Shown here in pieces: positions 38,086 to 49,565 of a stretch of 64,000 bases of DNA. Source of the stretch: Agrocybe praecox. Lineage: Eukaryota; Basidiomycota; Agaricomycetes; Agaricales; Agrocybaceae. The position numbers were made by a program, and so were the translations under genes. The stretch is from assembly GCA_964017145.1 (NCBI GenBank), contig OZ024849.1, positions 2,666,001 to 2,730,000 of the forward strand. Direction: 5' to 3'. Below the pieces are notes generated by a model. It was not told the origin of the DNA, made no database searches, and saw nothing but the letters and a program-made list of their open reading frames with translations. The stretch's first letter is position 1, and every line of letters begins with the position of its first letter.

Positions 38086-39202
38086 ATGGCTGACACCACT
38101 TTGAGGTGCGCATAGGCTTCAATCTAGGTCAGACCATGTTCTCAATTCTGTTCATCCCATAGACCCGACTTCGGATATGAAGATTGTCGATTTCCCCCGC
38201 TTCCCAGTTTCCGCTCGTCTCTGACTGAAGTTCAAGCTTTCACACACATAAGCTTGCACGCACGTCCAGCGAACTTATTTGAAGACCCTCCTGGTGACCC
38301 GAGTCCTGATTACGAAAAGTGATCGTATAGGATGAATTGTGTCATTTCCAAGTTGGACTTACTTTACACACTCTTAGGCTTGAGCATCTGGGAGACTCGG
38401 TGCTGCAACTTCACGTTACCGACCTTATACGAAAGATATATCCTGCAATACGAGAAGGATCTGCATCTGTGCGTACGCTGGTATCGATTCAATGAGTTTC
38501 GCTGACATTATTTCAGAGCATCCGCGCGATGATTGTAGGCAATGACAACTTGGCCACGATGTAAGTTCTGAGAAACTACAGATATCGTAGATCATTAACG
38601 TTTTTACAGCTCCTTGAAATATAAACTGCCGGATCGGCTTCGAGCTCATTCTTCCCAAATTGACAGGCTACGTCTCCAATCGAAAATTCAAGGTTCAGTT
38701 AATAATGTCTTTTGTACTTACGAGCCCGCTGACTTATGAGACAGCGGACATATTTGAAGTACTTATGAGTGATATATTATATCCTTTCCGTGATCTCTGA
38801 TATCCACACATTCAGGCTGTCGTGGGAGGTCTGTATATCGAACGAGGTTTCGACGGGTTGACCAAATGGATGGAACAGCTCTTCCGCCCATACATTGTTA
38901 CATCCTACAACCTTCAGCGCGAAGCAAATACCGCGCTCGCCCTTAGGAGCCCATCCGGTCCTATCTCTATCGCATCGAATGCGAATTCAACTATGCAGTA
39001 CACAGCCCTGTTCAACCAACACTTTCAGACAGAAAGTCGCAACTACATTCACCGGAAAATTAAATCAGGTAATGATACGCTTTGGTATGTTACTCTACAG
39101 GTAAACGGACGACTATACGGAAGTGGTGCAGGCCCGACTCTGAAGGCAGCTCGGTCTGAAGCCGCTCGACAAGGATTGTTGTCCCTTGGACTTATTCATT
39201 GA
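38086..39202 (+). CDS. RNase III-type nuclease with dsRNA-binding domain (copy 1)
   Basis: Seven exons (38086-38105, 38163-38318, 38378-38468, 38517-38560, 38610-38692, 38745-38758, 38816-39202) join in phase to 264 aa. The RNase III signature LEHLGDSVL carries the metal-ligand Glu and Asp; IRAMIVGNDNLATI matches the 'R..LV.N..LA.I' helix; and DIFEAVVGGLYIE carries the second Asp-x-x-Glu pair. So the catalytic residues look complete. The C-terminus is a single dsRBD (WYVTLQVNGRLYGSGAG, LKAARSEAARQGLLSLG). It should cut double-stranded RNA; it is far smaller than Dicer and closer in layout to stand-alone RNase III. Exon 6 is only 14 nt and codes the catalytic DIFE; its tandem copy has the same 14-nt exon, which supports the model. 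The substrate is unknown. Confidence 0.87.
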
Positions 39203-39555
39203 AAGGTTCGCCCTCCATGATCTGTGTGGTACATTATTCCCCTTGTGATTTAACTGACCAGATTATAGCTACCAAGGTTATGGTATTGTTGTCCCTATCC
39301 TATGCATATCTGATCGGTTCCCTAATAGGGCACCTTCAGGTATGCAGCGGATAGAAGAGGGCAAAACGCATCAGGACAATGCCCTTTCACATACAAGACG
39401 TGGACCGTCTTTTCAGATTGAAAGTCGTTGAATCGTACATTGCAAGTTAAAGTATAGGCGGTGTATTCAATATTGTTGATTTATGCATGCGAAGAGGTTG
39501 GGACTCAGAATCCCAGATGCATTAGTTTCACGGTGGTAACGGTTGCGTGAACGTA

Positions 39556-39869
39556 AGTTTGTTTCGGGCAAGGGGCGTCCACCGGAAGATTCCGAAACAC
39601 CAACTACCTCCTTTGCAAATTTGATGGCTTACGGGGTCCTGCAGCCTGGCTCATGTAAGCGAGTTTAGTCCATATGAGGAAGATCGCAAATTATAAATAA
39701 GTTTATAAGTTTCAAATGTACCAAGCGCGTTATGTATATGAACCCCGATGATAATCTCCTCATATGGACTAAACCCGCCTACATGAGCCAGGACCATCGA
39801 AGGAGGTGGGGGACCGGGGTAGTTGGTGTTCGGAATCTTCCGGTGGACGCCCCTTGGTTTCGGGAAACT
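39556..39869. repeat. ~315-bp palindrome between the RNase III genes
   Basis: Two arms of about 110 bp are inverted copies: CAAGGGGCGTCCACCGGAAG (left, from 39569) and its complement near 39835-39860, continuing through CACCAACTAC, CTGGCTCATGTA and GTTTAGTCCATATGAGGA. A loop of about 80 bp separates the inner ends. RNA from either strand would fold into a long hairpin. No clear target duplication was found; probably a foldback/MITE element. Confidence 0.8.
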
Positions 39870-39950
39870 AGTATACGTAATGGTGGCCATGTATAAAAAA
39901 ACGTCTCACGGGTCCTTTCTCCCAATAACCAACCAACTCTGACGCAACAA

Positions 39951-41367
39951 ATGCCCGAATTAAAGTGACCATCTTCATTATATCCTATGCAGCGAAGTCA
40001 CTGACTGACCTATCCGCTAGACCTGACTTTGGACCGGATGACCGCTATTTCCCAAGGATTCCACAGTTCGGGATGTCCGATAAATCAATGAAACTGAAGG
40101 AACGGGTCTTCACGCACAGCACTATGCACGGACGAAGGGCGAGCAGGTTCGAAGACCCTACTCGTGACTTACTTCGTGACTATGAGCGGTATGTGCCCAC
40201 GTTACTGTGATCGTTGTCAATACCTAAAGTCCTTGGCCAGGCTTGAACATCTTGGGGATTCAGTCTTGGGGATGTTCGTCACAAGGCTCCTCTTTGAACT
40301 CTACCCAAACCTTACAGAAGGAAGTGCATCTGTGAGTGTTGTCATTGATGAGCTACCGCCACCCTCCTGATTTCTCTGAGGAAGGTCATCCGATCCATGA
40401 TAATTAGCAATAACAACTTTGCCCAGATGTGTGGATTTCGTTTATTATTCTCATGTTCGACGTATCTGATTCTCTCTAGCTCCTTGAAGTACGGCCTACC
40501 AGCATCGTTAAAAGCTCCTTCAGCCTGCGTAGCCGAATTGCGTCGTAGTCCTAAGCTTCATGGTTAGTATTGGTGTTCTTGGATCTACTTCATTTCTGAC
40601 TTTATATGTTCCTCCCAGCCGATTTATTTGAGGTAAACACAGTTCTTTCGTATTCAATTAATGAGACTGACTCTTTATCCCTCAGTCATACGTGGGAGGC
40701 CTATACATTGACCAGGATAATGCTATACTGTATGCTTGGCTCAGAAAGCTGTTTGAACCATACGCTAGGGAGGCATATGCGCAGTGCCGTCAAACATATG
40801 ACGCAGAGGAAGCAAATCCAGTGGCCCTGGCATCACAAATCCTCTATTTAGAAATGTTCAATGCGAGGTTTCAAAAGACGGATGAAGACTTCAAGTTTAT
40901 TGAATTGCAATCTGGTAGTAAAGGTCGACTGCCGTCTTGGTGCGCAAATGTTGAGGTCGGTGATAAGGTATTCAGTGGTGGGCCGTGTCCCAAAAAAAGA
41001 GACGCTCAGCGAGAAGCTGCCAGGAAGTGTCTTGTTGCGTATGGTCTTTTATCGGAGTGAGTAACAAATTAACATTTCTTCCTCACTACTTGGTTGACTC
41101 AGACTCAACGCTAGGTTCAATGAAACTGCTTTTGCACTATCCTCTTCTGGTGGATACCCAAAACTAACTCCGGTATTCAAGGGGTCGGCTCGGGTCTCCG
41201 TTGGAAAAGAATATGTTAAAGCACAGTCATCATTGACCGATGTCGAAGATCCACCGCAAGGTACAATTATCAGGCACATTGTCGTTATAGCTATTATTTC
41301 CGCGTGCCTATATTTCTTTGGACTTCAAATGACCTCCGACTTCTCTTCTTCCATTATTCAACCTTGA
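39951..41367 (+). CDS. RNase III-type nuclease with dsRBD (copy 2), possible membrane-tail isoform
   Basis: Exons 39951-39964, 40021-40188, 40241-40331, 40385-40428, 40480-40562, 40619-40632 and 40686 onward follow copy 1 exactly in size (91, 44, 83 and 14 nt). Catalytic motifs are kept: LEHLGDSVL, IRSMIISNNNFAQI and DLFESYVGGLYID; a dsRBD follows (CANVEVGDKVFSGG, KRDAQREAARKCLVAYG). Reading through gives a stop at 41060 (262 aa). A GTGAGT donor at 41057 and an AG acceptor at 41102 (46-nt intron) would instead continue for 88 open codons to 41367 (349 aa), adding a polar segment (FNETAFALSSSGGYPKLTP) and a hydrophobic helix, HIVVIAIISACLYFFGL, near the end. I favour the spliced form but both are possible. 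Tandem duplicate of the gene at 38086. Confidence 0.84.
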
Positions 41368-41767
41368 AGCTATGTTGCTGCATATCTCTGCATGTAGAAG
41401 TTTGTTCCATTTTGTCTCTTACATCGTTCACAGATGTATGCAGTATCTTTAACCTCGTACAAAATATGCTGTGTACTACAGAGCACCTTCAATATATCTA
41501 TCGATACTTCCTACACCAAGGATGAACGACAAGACAATCCTATAGTTAGACAGGGTTGAAAGTTGGCTACTCCGGCCGAATTCTGATCACGGCTGGCACC
41601 GTCCACTATTCGGTCGACAAATAGTAGTGTCCACTTTCAGCTTCAAGTCTTGACAGTCTTCTTCAATCTGAATGGTAACACTGCCTGCTGTTCTTCCGCA
41701 CGCACACCTATAAGTATACGATGTTTCCTCTTGTTCTTCAACCCGGATTCACAAGCCTTTCTCTTCC

Positions 41768-42420
41768 ATGGCAAGTATGAATGGAACGGATTTGCTACTT
41801 GATTGCCAATGCAAAGCCATTGTTGTTCCGCACTACCGACGGTTCCATCCATGAATTCGGCTACGGACTCGGCCTTCAAGATTATCACAGGAGTCCAGGT
41901 GTGTCTTACAGCCTTGAGTGTCCATCGGTGGTGTAATGTGTTGTACTCGTGAGTAATTAGCATATCAAAGGCAACTCGTATGAGCAAGAGTTATTCACGG
42001 ACGCGTGTACAAGCATAGAGGCATTCTATAAATCCTACAGAAACTCGCCAAAGCAAGCGGAATGGTCATCTCAGAAAGCCTCGTTGGTTGAAAATCCTAC
42101 CATGTAGCTAAAATTGATTTTACACTGTTGTTTGTATCACTAATTTCTGGGTAGATTTCTTATTGAAATTGAAACATTCGTCCTGGAACAAATGAATCGA
42201 AACCGCATCACTCGATTCTTTAGCCGGACTAGCTATTCCTCTAAGATTCATTTGTTTCGCAGGAAACTCCAGTTTGTTGTGGATAGCCTTCAGGTATAAT
42301 CGTCTTTGCAACATCTTCCAAACATTCAAAGCTTACCAGTATGTTTTATGTAGCGCTCAGAAAGCGTAAATGTCCCAGTACAAGTTCGGCGGCAATGGAT
42401 TTCGACTTCGTAGCTCCCTG
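41768..42420 (+). pseudogene. Helical-domain/Asn-motif family copy, frameshifted and truncated
   Basis: This is a copy of the gene at 62125-63065, similar at base level over about 600 bp. Exon 1 begins MASMNGTDLLLD, then one extra base (GATTGCCAATGC against GATTACTATGC in the intact copy) shifts the frame and leads to a stop about 15 codons later. Exon 2 (from 41976; HIKGNSYEQELF...SIEAFYKSYR) and exon 3 (IEIETFVLEQM...LQFVVDSLQ) are otherwise open. Exon 4 starts at the same splice site but meets TAG after about 20 codons, so the linker and the C-terminal Asn-rich motif are missing. Confidence 0.75.
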
Positions 42421-42491
42421 ACGTCTGGAAAGAACATACCAGGCGCCTATTTTTGCGACAGACAGCCGTCGATCACGCAAGTTACGTGATC

Positions 42492-44771
42492 GTCAGAGTC
42501 GCACCAGAAACAAGACATAGTAAATATTATTTTTGTATTACATCCTTTACTATTATAATTCAGAACTAGGCATAAATAACACTTTCAAGTCTCAAGTGGA
42601 GGTTAATAATTAGAAACGCGTCAAAAACGACGGAAATATTCAGGTACGGTGTGCGGCTCCAAAGTACCATCACATATATTTTCGAGAGATGATCCTTTGA
42701 ACATCCCGAAGACCATAGAACCCTTTGCCAGGCTTCTAGTAGCACAACAAGGCGGACGAATATCCTTGAGCACCTATCATCTTTCATAGACCTGTCATTG
42801 TGGATCGATTTAGATATCGGAAGATAAGGCCGAAGTTTTATCATCGCATCTGCTAATACGTGCGATGCGGTGAAGGAACAGCAAGACATTGTAATTATGT
42901 TACCTTGAATAAGTCTGGAGGAACTTGAACGTTCGGTCCTGCCGTTATGTGTGCGCCGTTGTATTTTTATTTCAGAGGTTCTGAGGGGTCGAAACACAAA
43001 CCCTAGCTCGAAGAATAGAAATGCAGACACTTACCAGTACTAGCAAGATATTTCATGAGGTACTACGACAAGTCGCCGAGGAGTGGAATTATTACGACGC
43101 TCAAGACTAAAGACATACGGCGAGGCAGGACCCTAGTGAGATACACAGAGAAAACCAGGGCGTCATTCGTCAACGTCCATAATAAGCGCCGCAGCTAAGC
43201 CTTCGTCAAGCTTTTTTGGATGGACCCACGATCCTATCGCCATTATTACGACTGGGCCGCCGGGCATAAGAAATGCAGTACGCTCTCTCATGTGAAGGCC
43301 TGGACTAGCACAGCTGGGTCAAGAAATCTCGTGGTTGTATGCAGTCACGTAGTCGTTTTCGTCAGGTGTATGGTTGAATGAGACAGATGTCAGAGGTGAG
43401 CACAAATTCTCCGACTTATGGATGAGGCAGGTCGTAGTTGGGTAAGTCCTGTCCAAGAATCAATGAATGACGTACACGATACCCATACGTACTAAGTACA
43501 TGAGACACATCCATTACGCTCATCTCAGAAATTAGTATTAGGAACAACAGTCCTCTAAATGATTATGAGGACGCTTACTTTTGAGTTCGTTGCTATTCCC
43601 CTCTACCGATCCATTACTTCGCAGGAACTATACGCTGCTCGTTCTTCTATGATTTGAACATTTACCCCCAGGGCTGTGTGGTTCGTGAATTGCTGAGGAG
43701 CGAGCCTGCGAAAAACCCGACCAGAGATGCAGCCAACGTTTTGGAAATAAGGAGACTGTTGAGTCTTGTACCCGACAACGCCCGTTTTGAATAATTTGCA
43801 TCCTACAACCCGTTCCTGCTTAAAAACAGTAGCTGAGAGGGAAGGATGGGAATAAAAGGGGGGTTAAGGAGATAAAGGGGTGAACATGGTAGAATGGTCA
43901 TACCGAACCAGATTCAAGTCGAAAAATATATGACGGGTGACAACGGGACAAACTTATTGAGCTGTTGTTGACAAATCGGATGCCAAGAATGTTGAAATGT
44001 GAGTTCCATGGACAAAAATACACTGAAGGGGAGTCGAACCCCTGCCGCTTGCTTGGAAGGCAAGCATGATAACCGCTTCACCATCAGTGTATGCGTAAGA
44101 GTTGAGGTTTGACTGTATACGAGGGCAAAGACCTGGATCGTGCCATCATTGGCACAGTGACGCTCTTTGAGACGTATTTTCACCCCTCAAACCGACGATA
44201 TGTAGAGTTAATGTTATATTTCTGTGGTGAAGAAATAACCTCTAACTTTAAGCGCGCACTGGGTACAGAATATTTGGTGGCATCTGTGGCTGTGGCGGCA
44301 CCAAGCACGGCCAAACATATGATGGCAACAAAACTTAAACGGTTCCAATGTGCTTGTGCTAGGTCTCGTTACTTTCTTGTTGCGATATGTTAACGTCCAT
44401 ATTGAAGTGCTATTTTGATTGTAAACGCAAACATGCTGCCAGGCTGCGGCAGGCTTCAAAATAGTGCTGACATCATCTTCTTGTCATAGGCAGTGATTTG
44501 ATCTCAAAGGCGCCACCCGAACCGACGCTCAAATGCACAGTCCTACTCTGGTCCTTAACAAATGGACGCCAGTTGGAATCACCCATTCAAAACGGAACCG
44601 AATGTGAACGGACTTTCGTTCGGCTGGAGACGTTCTGAATCCTGATGACTCGACCAGTGCTTTGCGAATTTGTTGCCAACGCTATCTTGCATTCTGTACC
44701 TCTCTTTCTCATCCTAGCAAAAACCAAAGCGCCAGATCAAGTGAGCATAAATCGGCTATCATCATTCAATC
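42492..44771. repeat. Duplicated block, copy 1 (with tRNA-Gly)
   Basis: This ~2.2-kb segment reappears at 58561-60625 with small indels. Both hold the same stretches: GTCRGAGTCGCACCA at the left end, ETFRYGVRLQ-like and IEPFARxLVAQQG frames, PRSYRHYYxWAxGHKKCSTL, a shared 3' segment ending RRLLSLxPDNARFE, the tRNA-Gly region, and the promoter area of the following membrane-protein gene. Copy 1 frames are interrupted (stop after VVVFVRCMVE), copy 2 is more open. I cannot tell whether they were ever a gene; no family is recognised. Confidence 0.75.
44019..44090 (-). tRNA. tRNA-Gly (anticodon UCC), second copy
   Basis: Identical over 72 nt to the copy at 29249-29320, with intact acceptor, D, anticodon (loop CTTCCAA) and T arms. 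Flanking bases differ from that copy but match the truncated copy at 59929, so the gene belongs to the duplicated block. Confidence 0.9.
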
Positions 44772-44810
44772 AAACGGTTCTCACAGGCCATCCAAATTAG
44801 ATAAATATGC

Positions 44811-47543
44811 ATGAATTTTGGTCGGAAATATCCCAACATGTCTGCTTTGGACGCTACAGCCAAAGAATCAAAGTTTTCACTTCAACTCGATCCAGGGCCA
44901 GAACCACGGGCCAAAACTGCACGACGCATCAGCATATCCAAATGCCTCTGTTATGCTTTCATAACCGTCAGCATTATTATCGGTTTTTTCATATGTTACC
45001 TGGGCGCCATGTTCGTTCGAGGCGTATGGAACGGTTTACTCATACCACATTCAACCTTGTATCACAATGCAAGCGCACCGTACGAGCCCCATGAAGTTGT
45101 ACGGCCATTGATAGAGGAAGACCAGACGTTCGACATCGTTGCAACAGTATGGATACGTGATTTTGAGGGGAAGAATCCAAGCCAAACGAGGGGTGTAGAG
45201 CTCATTGAGAGGCCTATCTTCACGGACACTATTTTTCGTGGCATCCAAATGTCGAAGAATATTTACAGAGCTTCCGTGAACCTCGAAGTACCTACCGCTG
45301 CTTTGTAAGTAACATTTACTCCCTTCATATACTTGGCTCTAATTTCACCATAGTCAGGACACACTGTTGGGCAATTATGACCTACGTGGGTCGTTTGTAC
45401 TTGTTCCCAGCTCACCTTTGATGGACAAGGTATTCAATTATTCGACATGGGTGCCACCCGAAGCCAAGATGCCTCCTCGAGCATCTCTGTTAGTTTTTTT
45501 AATTTTCTGTTCCTCCTAACGCAGAAATCTAAATCGGGATCTATCTAGTGATGGGTATACTCGTACCTTAGCTGACGAGGTAGTCGACGCGTATGGAATA
45601 TCGACGCCATTGCTCTCATTCCACGAAGTCAAATCCCGTTGTCAATCCTTGGAACAGGTGGAGCCATTGCCTCCTGAGAAAGGCGACGAGAAAGAGATCG
45701 AACCACAAGCCTTGAAGTTCGTTAAGCCCAAAAAGAAAAATGAAGTTACGACAGAAGGAAAACCTGTACTAGGATCACATCCTTATATTATAACGAGGTA
45801 CATACGTGAACTCAACTGTACGCGTTACATTGTATCTCATATTTTTTGCAGGACTCACTTGAAGATCATTGATATGACCAAACTTTATAAACGTGAAGCT
45901 TTCGAGGAGGCTCATCGTCGGCTATCTATGAGCGAGGTAGAACATATCTCGCTTCTCGATGTTACCACTTAACTGACTTCACTTGGATGCAGTGCGGCGA
46001 ACACTCTCACAATGGTTTGCGCTCTCCGGATTTTCCACTAGACTGGCGACTTTGTCATAGGTCATTCTTTAAAAATGGCAACTGTCAAGTAATGATTGAA
46101 TATTCTCCGGAAGAAGATACAACGAGCTCGTCCTCAAATTTGGCATATGCCCCTTATCTGTTTGTGGATCCGGGGGCGTGGGGTCCTCTTGTAAGTGAGC
46201 CCTTGATTTTAAGGTAGACGTGGACTATGGATGATGATTACTCATAAGATATTTTCAGGATCTCGCCGCCGTTCCTGTCAATCGTGAGGAATGCTCTCCT
46301 ATCAACAAAGGTATGAACTGCTTATTATTCTTGCTTGTTTCTACTTTATTGATATCTCGAGTCAAACAGATCCCAAAACCGTCAACATTACTTGGAATAT
46401 ATCCTTTGGGAGCATCACACCTCGAAAAGAGTTTATAGTAAGATTGGTGGGATCGGCGCTCCGTGGACCAGTCAATATGACCCATACTGAGGACGCCCAA
46501 CAAGGCCGTCATTCCATTTTTGAGTTCGCTCGTGAGTAAATGGATGTTCGAATCGTTATCACGAAAATATCTAATGCGAATTATCTTTATCTAGAGGCTC
46601 TCTTAGGACAGAGGTTCGATCAATACCGCCCACCAGCGTGGATAGCATGGTTTCTACATGTTTCGAGGTGAAGGGACCAGTCTGGGTACCTAAACATTCC
46701 AGTATACTAATCATCTGATGGAACAGTGCAGCACTCGCTCTCTTTGAGGGACTGCTCCGCTTCGTTTACTGGTCCAACGTTTCGTCGACCTCTACAGTTG
46801 AGCTATCGATAATTGGAACTACATCCCTGGCAATTGGGATGTTTTTAGACGAAACTTTCCGACTGTTATTCTCAGAGAAGTCCACGTACTTGACACGGGT
46901 GCTTGATGCATTATTCCGGGGCATGCCGTTTCTCATGGTGAAAGCTTTGACTAGACCGGAACTCGTCTGGTCCAAGACGATATGGTTCCTAGCCATTCCT
47001 ATCGGAGTACGGTTTGCTCATGCAACACACGCGGAGCGAGCCAGCCAACGAGTGGAAGCGAGGACGTCTTGGCAACTTAGGCTATTGGTGCGTATTGTTC
47101 ACCCTCCACATTCGTCCTAGCCTGACGGTCGTGTCTCTTAGTGCTTTACACTTTTTGCTGTCACATACTACTTCGCTCACATCTACGACATTAGAGTCGT
47201 TGCCCCCAAAGCACCCCGGCCCAATGATATATCACACTTCAAGCAAGCAGTATCGCTATCCCGACCCCTCTGTTTCTTACCAATGGTTACTCTTGGGAAA
47301 AGCCTTCAAATCATTATGAATTTTCAGTCAAAGACTTTTGCCGGAAAATACAAGCTCAGTGCTTGTGCCATCTTTTTCAGTAGTATATCTGAACTCGTAG
47401 CCGTGTATTTACATCCTGGTGTTCTTGCTGTGGATCGCATGAACCTTGTTTTTTCCATGCACATATTGTTAGACGGGGTCACGATTGTTCAGGCAATCCT
47501 CTATCCCACACCCAAGGTCGTGTCCGACAGCGACGATGACTAG
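44811..47543 (+). CDS. Large polytopic membrane protein, uncharacterised family (intact copy)
   Basis: Ten exons (44811-45304, 45354-45488, 45549-45797, 45852-45936, 45993-46190, 46259-46310, 46370-46531, 46595-46667, 46727-47087, 47142-47543) join in phase to 736 aa; an internal ATG at 44838 would remove nine residues. One N-terminal helix (CYAFITVSIIIGFFICYLGAM) is followed by a ~400-residue soluble, probably luminal part with several Cys and NxT/S sites (YHNAS, VNITW, FNYST, PVNMT), including LRGSFVLVPSSPLMDKVFNY, CGEHSHNGLRSPDFPLDWRLC and YAPYLFVDPGAWGPL. The C-terminal third has several more helices (STVELSIIGTTSLAIGMFL; SACAIFFSSISELVAVYL) and an acidic SDSDDD end. I do not recognise the family. 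Three decayed copies lie at 47880-49565, 60505-60830 and 61030-61780. Confidence 0.82.
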
Positions 47544-47879
47544 ACAAAAGGCAGGCGTATTCTTCTATAGTGTGTTGTAATAATATCTGCTCTCCAGTGT
47601 ATTTCCTTCTATAAGTTTTATATGCCTTAATTAATGTGTGCTATGGCTGTTTTTTCTGTGCTCAACCCACACTTGTTCTATTTCTATGTGAGGCATCGCC
47701 TCACCTTGCCTCATATCCAAAACAATCTAGAATATTTATACGCCTCCAACACAACTAAAATGTTCAGAAATGCACAGGAAACGATATCACACTGTAAAAC
47801 AGGTGCATTCATGACGATTTATTAAAATTACAGAACGTGTAAATAGAAATCTATATATTATCACTCTTCTTCCTCTGTC

Positions 47880-49565
47880 AACATGAATGCTGACCTTCGG
47901 ATATTTAAAGGCCTGAATCATTATAATTGCGTAAAATACAACCTCCAAGAACGTAAAAAGAGATACCCGATATGGCACGCACCACTAGCTTGTATCGCCA
48001 AGGTATTCTTGCTTCCAGTCTCATGCTAGCCCTCTCTGCATGAGTAGCACCCGCAAATCGTAGTCCAACTGGCATGAAAATCCATTTCCTCTTGTATCAT
48101 CTAACCTCTGTCCTTGTAATGGCCTTCAACATCATGAACGAGTCCAGGTAAAAGATAGCGGAATATCCAAGCATCCGAAAGAATTCCCAGAAAGGCATAC
48201 GTTCACCCGCAATAAAATAGAGGTTGTTGCCTATATAGTCTACCAAGTGCCCAGATGCTATGAAAGCTGTCCCGACGATCGAAATTCCGACTGTGGATTT
48301 GGCGGCGCGGATAGACCAGTGATGTAGTTTGAGCAACGCCTGAAAAAGCATTAACTTAATGGTACTGTATTCTACCAATGAGATATGTTACGGAGTAGTT
48401 TTTACTTTATGATGCTCGCCCAATGTCATAAAGCACGTATCCGAAGATTGGATGGCGGTCCGTGTAGGGTGTTTGTCCATGAGTTGCCTCTGTGAAACCA
48501 TGTCAAAAAGTAAGGACCAGACTTTGAAACGCACGATTAAATTCGGCCATTGCGTGCTGTAATCTTAGCGTCCCGTCATCGAGGTCCGTCATATTGTATT
48601 TTCGATATGTTGCATGAGAGAACGGGAATCCTATAATGCGTTTACCGGTAGGTTGACTACTGAAGGCTATATTCCATATAATGCAGAACGATTCATTTGC
48701 TTTATTATTATAAAAGGTGTATAAATTAGGAAAGTAGAAACGATTTCGAGACATGACGCACTTGGACTCCTATGGACATCTTTACGAGTGCATCCTTCCC
48801 TGTCGACTGGGACTGGTACGAGATCCTAAAGACAGCGGTAATAATTAATACCAGAGAGTATATATAGAGATTTCGAAATATCAGATTTATATGTACAAGG
48901 GGACCCCATAAATCCTGGTTGACGCAGAGATAGGGTGCGTACATCAACTCTGGAGTTCTAGCGTCTTGTACACCCTCAGTTCCCGCACGTTGCGAATATT
49001 CAACCAAGACTTCGTGGTTTCTGTTCACATTATATGGGCGCCCACAGAGTCGCCAATCCGCATGATTAGAAGGCAGCTTGAGCTTTTGGAGTGCTTCAAG
49101 CCCACACTTTCCTCAACATCAGTCAGCCGTTCATGCTTTTGAGGGAAAAAGACATACAGAAGTCGCCGCCAACCTTATACGGGCTTGTTCGTATGCGGGG
49201 TGATTGAAGGGTTTAGTCATATTCACAATATTCAAAAATGTCCTAGAGGTTTCGTTAAAATCTTATACAACAAGACTGAACCAAGCGATACTCACCTCGT
49301 AATAACATATGGATGCGCCTGATGCGAGGGTTCTCCGCTCGAACTTGAGTTTCCACAATTCTTCGGTATATTCGTCACGACCAATTTTTTAGAAGCCAGA
49401 AGACCTGAGAGAGTGGCTTCTTTTTCTTTCCTTCTCTTCATCTTGTCTTCAGAATCATTCTTCCAAGGACTGCTCATATCGATTTTATTTCGTCTGGCAG
49501 CGCGCATTGGGACTTTGCGTTCTGGAAAGACAACAAAGGGGTAAAGGTCCAACCCTCCATGCAAC
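47880..49565 (-). pseudogene. Decayed paralogue of the large membrane protein
   Basis: Exon-by-exon similarity to the gene at 44811 is clear: HPYVITR|TFLNIVNMTKPF, CGLEAL...DWRLCGRPYN, LMYAPYLCVNQDLWGPL, DLVPVPVDREGC, IIWNIAFSSQPTGKR, STVGISIVGTAFIASGHLVDY and VGLRFAGATHAERASMRLEARIPW. The N-terminal helix and first luminal part are not found. A Trp codon of the intact copy corresponds to TGA near 48097, and most of the last exon is deleted, leaving only IIMIQAFKYPKV (about 47900-47950). It is convergent with the intact gene. Confidence 0.8.
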
